A stretch of 64,000 bases of DNA from Anas platyrhynchos (taxonomy: Eukaryota > Chordata > Aves > Anseriformes > Anatidae), in NCBI RefSeq assembly GCF_047663525.1, contig NC_092621.1, forward strand, positions 12,659,001 to 12,723,000. The letters run 5' to 3'. A program made the position numbers and the translations under genes. The notes beneath the pieces were generated by a model. That model saw nothing but the letters and a program-made list of their open reading frames with translations, was not told the origin of the DNA and searched no databases. This document shows positions 59,201 to 64,000 of this stretch, piece after piece (position 1 is the stretch's first letter; each line of letters begins with the position of its first letter).

Positions 59201-62200
59201 ATTTTTCGTCCCAGGTATTAGAAGAGAAATACTGTTACACATTTCTAATTTCCTTTCAAAACTAAAGATACTGAAAACATCTCCTGTGTAAGTTACATTC
59301 AAAGCATATAATCACTCTTTCCAGAATAGTTCACAATTAGAATACTCATGAAAAAAGTCAGACATGTCTAGGTGTGGTTATCAGCAGCTTCAAGACTTAT
59401 TTTTAAAGTGTGCAAGAGCATCTACCAGAAGACCCATGAAAACATCCACTTGGGGTAAAGCATGCATGACACGTACGTAGAGACGCAATGAAAGATTTAA
59501 TCTTTTACAGATCTCCTAAATACTCTCAGTGTTTACTCTCTCTCATCATCTCTCCCCCATCTGTTCTGCTTTTCTGCTGTCTGGGTTGTTTCTTCACCTC
59601 TCCTGTCTATTTGCACTGAGAAAGAATCCAGGAATTCTGACCTTGTTGCTTTGACTTGCAACCTTTAGCAGTGTTTGTGAAGTACAAATTACTTGGTGTG
59701 TCCAAAAAAAGGCCACAGAAGAAGTCAGGCCACAGCTCCTAAGGGCCTGCATTTCCTATTAGAAGTGTCAGAGTCCGCTTCTATACCAAGAGAGTCTGCT
59801 TCATGGAGTATGCTACAATTTATACAGCATAATACATATGATATATGCTGTGATTTAGATTTTTTCCATATACAATGGAGTGTGCCAGTGATTTATATTT
59901 AGATTCTTTGAACATAAAAGAAGTTCTATTTAATTTGAGGCTCAAAGGCACATATGCAGTGTCACTTCTGCATTAAGTGGCTTACTGTATTTTCTGCCTT
60001 CATGCATAAACACACTGACTGCAACACCTAAATTTCCTGTCTCAGCAATCAGACACAACTGCTTAAGCCCACAACCATCATAATTTGTCCTACACTGAAG
60101 TCTGATGCTTGCAAGTGGGCATGTCAGCTACCTTCCAGAGAACTGCAAGTATCTCTCCTGCTCACAACCAGCAGGCAAATGACCCCAGGTAACACGTCCT
60201 AAATCCAAGCCACCAACACTACAGAGGTATTAAATTGGACTTCCTTATTAAAGATTTCCAGTGTCTGGACTCCTGAAGATCTGTGTCAGACCATGTACCC
60301 CTCTGCTGGTATGGCATCCCTCATGCTGCAACACTGCCACACACAAATGAGCTCCAGAGTCACCTGAGCCCCTGCAAAAATAACACAGTCCTCACCACCA
60401 CCCCTCCTGGGTTGCTAGCAGCTTACACCACCAGGTGAGCCACATTTCTCCTGTATACTTTCACTTCCACTCTTTGCCACCACCTCATCATCTACAGCCT
60501 TCCATGTGACCCTCGATTCCCACCTTGTTCCCCGTTTCACCTTTCTACGTGACTAACCTCCCATGCCAGATTCACGTCTGCTTTGTGGCCTTCGGTTAAA
60601 CTGAGAGTCACCCTGGGTGGCGACAGCAGGGACACCCTGCACTTCTGTGCTCACTGGCCTCAGCTTCAGGGACACCAGCAGCCTTGGGAGCAGCTTCTGC
60701 AGTCTTCAGCGGAGAAGCAAGGACAAAGGGAACAGAGTGCAACTAACCTCAGGAAACAAAAAACATCACATTCCAAGGCTGCCCTTAACAAATGTGGCAC
60801 AGATAAGGACGTACATTTTGCAGAGATTGCTGTCCACCTGAGACAGAGTAAGAACCTTCTGAGTTTTCACCTAATGTGTTTGCTGAGACTGCTGTTAGCT
60901 CAGAGACCAAGGGAAAAAAATCTGAGACCCAAGTCACAGCAGACTAAATACCGGCCAGCTAAAGAACATGAGCAAGGGCAATTCTCCTTGCTGTCTTCAT
61001 TCCAGTATTTCTTGTCATATTTCAAAGATATAATTCTGGAAAAATCTTCAGTGTTCTTGCACAAATCTTTGTATTCCACCACCCCGCCTCAAAGAACCTA
61101 AATAAATACTGGTAAACACATACTTAAGCAAGTTAGACTTTGGCTACCTGAAGACACTCAGTTTTACTGCTGCAGTTCCTCATGTGGAAGTACTGAGGGG
61201 GAAGCTAGATTTTTAAAAAGGCACCGATTCTAGAAAAAGAACACCCCCCACATGGAGAATTCTTATACCTGCAATTATCCGCAAAAGGACGCACTCTAAG
61301 ATGCCTCCACAACCACTGCAATGGGGCAGCGTGCGTTCAGTGCTACTTTTTTGTTTTTAATGCATCTTCAGCTGCTACAGGTCACCCACCCAGCAGAACA
61401 TGTTGTTTCTGAGAGAAGAGAACTGAAGCTGGCTGTAGTTATATATTATTTTATATATATATATTCAGGCAAGAGCACCTTCCAGGACATTCAGCGCTTA
61501 CTAACAACATTGCTCAGTAACTGATTCACTGCTCCAGCCTTGCCTGTTCACAAGTAGGTAGGGTGAAGAACAAGCAGATTTTATTCTTTTTGGGTTTCAG
61601 TGTGCAATGAGGGATCAAGCTGATTCCCTACATGCTTCACTGCAAGACATGCCTCCTCAAGAGATGCTGAAACATAGAAGAGCAGCCTCATGGATGAGGC
61701 AGTGCTTTTCTACGGCACGAAGGCAAGTACAGGGATACTTCACCCACATGCGCTGACAGCAAGAACACATGGTACATTTCCATGTTAAATGTGGTAACGT
61801 GTCCAGTTTGACTACTTAGGAGAGCTTTATGGAGCAATAGAAATTCAAGCGTGAGGAATTCCACAGCAGACGGACGGCCACCTGAAGTGCACAGGGAGAT
61901 ATAGAAAACGTGAAGAATCCTCTTACTGTAGGTACACACTCCTTAACCCTCGATCTTCACAGAGCAAGGCAAACCTGCCGCCCGTTCCTCCTACCGAAAA
62001 TTAAAACCCGTTTGCAGATTTCAACCCACCGTGGGCTGCAACGGACCCAGGCTAACGGCTCTCACACACACACACCACACACACCCCCCCCGCCTCACCA
62101 GCTGCCGGAGGTCGTCCTCGGAGAGCCCTGCGTAGCGGTACCGCTGCTGCTCGAACTCGTACCGCGTCGTCTTGGCCACCACCGCCACTCGCGACGGGCG

Positions 62201-62377
62201 GAACCCGCCAACCCCAGCCCGGACACCTCCGCCGTTACCGGAGCACGGCCCCGTCCCGGTGCCGGTCCCAGTCCCGGTCCCGGTCCCTGCCCGCTGCCGG
62301 AGCAGCGCGGAGCGGCGAGCGGCCGCCCGGCCGCCGAGGCAGAGGGAGCCGCAGCGGGAGCCCCGCCAGGCGGACAT
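32139..62377 (-). CDS. NADK2: Mitochondrial NAD kinase 2, complete, twelve coding exons, 435 residues
   Basis: NADK2 phosphorylates NAD+ to NADP+ in the mitochondrial matrix. Exons on the minus strand are 62099-62377, 46891-46979, 46451-46539, 45213-45294, 43809-43892, 40470-40606, 39481-39559, 37047-37142, 35424-35479, 35284-35337, 34694-34817 and 32139-32277. They total 1308 bp, giving 435 codons plus stop against 442 residues in human. All junctions are GT-AG and in frame. Residues 1-30 ([16 protein letters not shown], then Arg-rich, no acidic residues) look like a matrix-targeting presequence, followed by a Gly-Thr repeat. The kinase motif GGDGT is at 152-156, split by an intron. [20 protein letters not shown] is at 175-194, and [14 protein letters not shown], the nucleotide-binding TGTGS loop, is at 299-312. 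The C-terminal [20 protein letters not shown] block is also conserved. An upstream in-frame ATG at 62518 exists but lies in promoter-like sequence. Confidence 0.98.
34040..34495 (-). mobile_element. Old CR1 fragment
   Basis: The blocks CTCAAAGCAGGCCTTACTTC, GGGCCTTGCCCAGTCAGGTT, ACCATCTCCAAGGACAGCAA and CCAAAGCTGGGCACAGTG follow a minus-strand CR1 3' region in order, with many substitutions. It lies in NADK2 intron 11, about 200 bp from exon 11. Confidence 0.75.
34694..34817 (-). CDS. NADK2: NADK2 exon 11, residues 349-390
   Basis: Encodes [20 protein letters not shown], then [20 protein letters not shown]. Acceptor TTTACAG, donor GTAAGT. Confidence 0.96.
35284..35337 (-). CDS. NADK2: NADK2 exon 10, residues 331-349 (54 nt)
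   Basis: Encodes [18 protein letters not shown], the variable helix region. Acceptor CAACAG, donor GTTAGT. The intron to exon 9 is only 86 bp. Confidence 0.92.
35424..35479 (-). CDS. NADK2: NADK2 exon 9, residues 312-331 (56 nt)
   Basis: Encodes [18 protein letters not shown]. Acceptor GTCTAG, donor GTGAGT. Confidence 0.93.
37047..37142 (-). CDS. NADK2: NADK2 exon 8, residues 280-312
   Basis: Encodes [20 protein letters not shown] and [12 protein letters not shown], the nucleotide-binding loop. Acceptor TTCATAG, donor GTAAGT. Confidence 0.97.
39481..39559 (-). CDS. NADK2: NADK2 exon 7, residues 254-280
   Basis: Encodes [20 protein letters not shown] and ESLSS. Acceptor CTGTAG, donor GTATGTG. 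Confidence 0.95.
40470..40606 (-). CDS. NADK2: NADK2 exon 6, residues 208-254
   Basis: Encodes [20 protein letters not shown] and [20 protein letters not shown]. The donor GTAGGT after CAA A keeps the frame into exon 7. Human has WLWRQR here, so the second residue differs. Confidence 0.94.
41525..41806 (-). pseudogene. Unidentified protein-like open frame in NADK2 intron 5
   Basis: A 78-codon minus-strand frame (41806 to the TGA at 41572-41570) has balanced, soluble-protein composition. It includes [20 protein letters not shown] and [14 protein letters not shown]. After the TGA the same frame stays open for another 15 codons with similar character ([15 protein letters not shown]). I do not recognise the family. 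It could be a decayed gene fragment, a retrocopy piece, an alternative exon or chance. Nothing joins it to NADK2. Confidence 0.3.
42036..42074. repeat. TA microsatellite
   Basis: About 39 bp of (TA)n interrupted by GTATTAA, forming a near-perfect palindrome, in NADK2 intron 5. Confidence 0.85.
43809..43892 (-). CDS. NADK2: NADK2 exon 5, residues 180-208
   Basis: Encodes [20 protein letters not shown] and KLYRGEF. Acceptor CTTCCAG, donor GTACGA. Confidence 0.96.
45213..45294 (-). CDS. NADK2: NADK2 exon 4, residues 153-180
   Basis: Encodes [20 protein letters not shown] and GVNTDPE. It carries the catalytic/NAD-binding GDGT and the NTD motif. Acceptor TGTGTAG, donor GTAAAA. Confidence 0.96.
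46451..46539 (-). CDS. NADK2: NADK2 exon 3, residues 123-153
   Basis: Encodes [20 protein letters not shown] and [11 protein letters not shown], the first half of the GGDGT motif. Acceptor TTTATAG, donor GTATGAC. Human has NEGI where this copy has NERI, from memory. Confidence 0.95.
46891..46979 (-). CDS. NADK2: NADK2 exon 2, residues 94-123
   Basis: Encodes [20 protein letters not shown] and NVEHVVDSL. Acceptor CTTACAG, donor GTAAGAAT. It lies 15 kb downstream of exon 1. Confidence 0.96.
47993..48064 (+). mobile_element. CR1 LINE 3' end remnant
   Basis: GGAGCAGTAGGCTAGGCTAG, then ATCACCTCCTGAGACTCC and CCTGAATTATTCTATGATTA, match the last about 70 bp of CR1. Confidence 0.75.
49982..50240 (-). 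mobile_element. CR1 LINE 3' fragment
   Basis: AAATCACAGAACAGCCGAGG, then GGACCTCTGGAGGCCATCTG and CTGCTCAAGCAGGGCCACCT, are the minus-strand CR1 tail. The distal part is eroded. Confidence 0.88.
50283..50359. repeat. 77-bp dispersed repeat, copy A
   Basis: Begins GAGGAAGCTCTGATTTACA and ends GCTCAGCTTTCAAAATCC. A diverged copy lies at 54651-54728. The similarity stops abruptly at both ends, and the flanks are unrelated. Confidence 0.75.
51954..52615 (-). mobile_element. Relatively young CR1 LINE fragment with an open pol C-terminal frame
   Basis: The 3' end at 51954 carries three tandem ACAGAATC units. The minus-strand frame 52042-52623 is open for 193 codons: [55 protein letters not shown]. 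The uninterrupted frame and clean terminal repeat mark it as one of the younger copies here. It is 5'-truncated and ends about 100 bp before the ERV. Confidence 0.94.
53146..53163 (+). other. Primer-binding site resembling tRNA-Lys (1,2)
   Basis: TGGTGCCCAGCATGGGGC matches 15 of 18 bases of the Lys1,2 site as I remember it. It stands just after the LTR end, where a PBS belongs. This supports class II (ERVK-like) ancestry. Confidence 0.7.
53498..53780 (+). repeat. Degenerate tandem array inside the ERV
   Basis: Six units start with GTGGACAAG, GTGGCCACG, GTGGATAAG, GTGGCCATG, GTGGATAAG and GTGACTCC, at 53498, 53540, 53588, 53624, 53690 and 53733. Most end in GTGTCT, GTGGCT or GGGACT. Unit lengths vary from 36 to 66 bp. 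Confidence 0.75.
53811..54108 (+). repeat. Duplicated block of about 115 bp inside the ERV
   Basis: Copy 1 (53811-53929) and copy 2 (53996-54108) both run from GAGTTCAT-GCAATG, through GCCTGG-CC-AA-GGAC, GGTG-AGATTGTAA and ATACCTTT, to a GAGT-GCATGTTATAG end. Period about 185 bp. Confidence 0.8.
54651..54728. repeat. 77-bp dispersed repeat, copy B
   Basis: GAGGAAGCTCTGATTTACAA to CACTCAGCTTTCAAATCG. Partner of 50283-50359, with the first 19 bases identical and the rest diverged. It lies just outside the truncated 3' LTR. Confidence 0.75.
62099..62377 (-). CDS. NADK2: NADK2 exon 1, residues 1-93
   Basis: Contains the presequence, six Gly-Thr dipeptides (31-42) and the conserved [20 protein letters not shown] and [16 protein letters not shown]. 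Donor GTGAGG. I chose the ATG at 62377, with G at -3, because the protein from there resembles the length and character of the mammalian leader. Confidence 0.93.
62225..62290. repeat. NADK2: Hexanucleotide CCGGTC repeat in NADK2 exon 1
   Basis: Plus-strand CCCGGTCCCGGTCCCTG-like units (minus GGGACC) are coding and give six Gly-Thr dipeptides at residues 31-42. A repeat of this kind is likely to vary in length between individuals and species. Confidence 0.85.
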
Positions 62378-62483
62378 CGCCGCCGCCGCCCCCCGCCCGG
62401 CTCCCCTCAGGGCAGCGCAGCCCGCCGCCGGCTCGCGCCACGGCTCTGCGGCGGCCCCCGCGGGGGCGGGGCGGCGGGGCCCA

Positions 62484-62495
62484 GGCGCATGCGCC
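62484..62495. promoter_or_regulatory. NRF1-like site
   Basis: GGCGCATGCGCC contains the palindromic core GCGCATGCGC of the nuclear respiratory factor 1 motif. A second partial copy (GCATGCGCGCC) lies at about 62515-62525. The site is about 110 bp upstream of the ATG, a usual place for NRF1 at genes for mitochondrial proteins. Confidence 0.65.
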
Positions 62496-62650
62496 GCCAC
62501 CGCCCACAGCCAGGGCATGCGCGCCTCGCCTGCCCGCCGGGAGGGGCGGGGCGCGAGGGGAGCGCGGGCGGCCGTTGGGGCGGGGTCCCCGTCCCAGTCA
62601 CCGTCTCTGTCCCCTCAGCCCCGTGGCGCTGAGGGGTGTCCCCTGTTCCC

Positions 62651-64000
62651 CCACTTTTCTGTGCTGGTTGCTCGTAAAGAAATAAAGGCGGCGGTGCCCT
62701 CTGATTTAGCTCGTGGAGATAGGAGCTGGGGCTTAACCTCGGCTCTGGGAAGCCCGAGGCGGGGCGGTTGTGGCAGGCGGTTAAACCGGCCTCTGTGAGG
62801 AGGAGGAGGGCTGGGAAGGGTTCCGTGTGCGGGAAGGGGGAAGCGCCGAGCCCGAGGGGGCTCTGATAGTGGGTAAAGTCCGGCTTCTGGTCGTGGTTGT
62901 TCCGGTCTTTCGTGGGTTTATGGCAGGGTTGGTGGAAAGCAGCAGGGCTGGGGAAAGACCTGTGGGGAGCACTGCCTCATGAACTAACGTAAACAAAGTT
63001 TACCTTTGGCAAATGCAGGAAACAAAACAAAAAGGAGGGAAAATAATCGATCCTGAGCTACTTTCTATTACTGTAAGTGAGCTACTTGGAAACATCGCTT
63101 TTTTTTTTTTCTCTCTTTTTTTTTTTTTTTTAACCATTTCAAAAAACTGCCTTACTCGGTATTCTTTTTCGCACGTAGCACATCTACACTGAAGGCTGCA
63201 TTCACGCACGTTTCTCTAATTACTCATCTTGTGCCTGGTTTTCCCCGAGGGGAAGTCACGTCTCTCTCCATGCAGGCAGGCTGAAGCTGCAGCTTTTTAC
63301 CTGTAAGTGCAGGGTTTTTTTTCCATGGGACTGTTAAGCAGGAGAGTCCTCGGAAATCCGACTAGCTAAAGGCATTCTGCCATTCCCTGCTATTGTATAA
63401 TAACAATACACGAGCTCCATCCAGTCTTTACTGATGACAGGTAGTAGGATTTTCTATCTACTGATTAGCTTAGCCTTGAAGGGTGCTACTACAAAGCAGA
63501 TTACCAGAGGGTAATTAACCATAACTAATTCCCTTGCTGACCAGAAAATACCTCATTCTGTATAACCATTAACTTCTAGAGTGTACAAAGCAGTAGATAA
63601 TATGATATCTGGAGAACAAATGGAAATAAGAGGTTTTGCAAATTTATGGCTCTGTTCTGCATCATATCTACTTTATAGCTTACGACGTGACAATTGGACT
63701 GCTCTAGGGATCTGCACTTCATGCATTACCTATTTATATTGAACTGTTTTGATTACTGATCACAAATCAGCTTCAACCGCTTTGTCAAGCTTGGATAGGG
63801 AACAGCATTTTATCCTGAAGACACACATGCCTCAGAGTAAAGGCCATGATAGGATCTTTTGAATTAATGCCCACTGCAAACATTATAGGCATGCAACCTT
63901 AAAATATATATTTTAAAGTGTAAATTCAAAATGCCGTAAGATATCCTAATTTTCTGGAAGCAGAGCTGAAGGACAGAGTATAAAGTGACTCATCCAAGAA
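62651..64000. other. Intergenic sequence upstream of NADK2
   Basis: Falls from GC-rich to AT-rich within about 350 bp. It holds two T-rich runs (63098-63132) and no recognised gene, repeat or RNA. By synteny RANBP3L would be the next gene, but none of its exons is visible here. Confidence 0.7.

Larger units (their letters stand above)
46980..62098 (-). other. NADK2 intron 1 (15.1 kb)
   Basis: By far the largest intron in the window. It holds CR1 pieces (47993-48064, 49982-50240, 51954-52615), a decayed ERV (52716-54622) and a 77-bp repeat pair. The stretches 48070-49970, 50370-51950 and 54740-62098 show only AT-rich non-coding sequence and short homopolymers. The 172-codon open frame near 60.6-61.1 kb has no family resemblance. 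Confidence 0.8.
62100..62650 (-). promoter_or_regulatory. NADK2: NADK2 CpG-island promoter
   Basis: CpG-dense, GC-rich block covering exon 1 and about 270 bp upstream. It has several GGGGCGGGG boxes (about 62463-62475 and 62545-62552), no TATA box and an NRF1-like palindrome. Transcription probably starts between about 62380 and 62480. Confidence 0.85.

Noticed and set aside
60583..61101. A 172-codon open frame in NADK2 intron 1
   Set aside because: No recognisable domain and biased composition (Gln/Ser/Lys/Leu). It runs through ordinary intron sequence with no splice or promoter context, and one chance frame of this size is expected in a long window.
62378..62518. An in-frame upstream ATG that would add 47 residues to NADK2
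   Set aside because: The extension is Ala/Gly/Pro/Arg translated from GC boxes and the NRF1-like palindrome. The ATG at 62377 gives a leader like that of mammals.
62651..64000. Possible RANBP3L exons expected by synteny
   Set aside because: I searched both strands by eye for splice-bounded coding blocks and saw none. The neighbour must lie beyond the right edge.

Overview
This is vertebrate nuclear DNA and almost certainly avian. The window carries about a dozen CR1-type LINE fragments, several ending in the ATTCTATGATT or ACAGAATC terminal repeats typical of bird CR1. It also carries endogenous retrovirus LTRs of a type I recognise from bird genomes, and two compact CpG islands. The gene order LMBRD2 - SKP2 - NADK2 matches human 5p13.2, which corresponds to the chicken Z chromosome, so a Z-linked segment is likely (inference). 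I cannot fix the species.

Layout. (1) 38-9956, minus strand: nine exons of LMBRD2 covering residues 1-428. The remaining 3' exons lie off the left edge. A large first intron (about 7 kb) runs to a CpG island at 17.1-17.5 kb. (2) That island is a head-to-head promoter: LMBRD2 leaves leftward and SKP2 rightward, and a ZNF143/THAP11-type motif sits inside it. (3) 17463-26869, plus strand: SKP2 in ten coding exons, complete, 423 codons plus stop, with every splice phase consistent. (4) 26870-32138: convergent 3' ends of SKP2 and NADK2, with a CR1 copy between them. (5) 32139-62377, minus strand: NADK2 in twelve coding exons, complete, 435 codons plus stop. Its first intron is 15 kb and holds CR1 copies and a decayed ERV without coding capacity. 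Its promoter is a second CpG island at about 62.1-62.65 kb with GC boxes and an NRF1-like palindrome. (6) 62.65-64 kb: intergenic sequence in which I recognise nothing.

The three genes are ordinary housekeeping or regulatory vertebrate genes: a membrane protein, an SCF ubiquitin-ligase substrate receptor and the mitochondrial NAD kinase. They are neighbours by synteny and do not form a pathway. I rebuilt exons by matching translations to the mammalian proteins as I remember them and by requiring splice consensus and continuous reading frame. No alignment was run.

I found no clear undescribed biological system. The best leads are two protein-like open frames inside introns (about 13.2 kb and 41.6 kb, both minus strand), a GC-AG intron in LMBRD2, a Lys-Glu repeat replacing part of the regulatory segment of SKP2, a Gly-Thr repeat in the NADK2 presequence, a CR1 copy lying against the last SKP2 splice acceptor, and a local 77-bp repeat pair in NADK2 intron 1.
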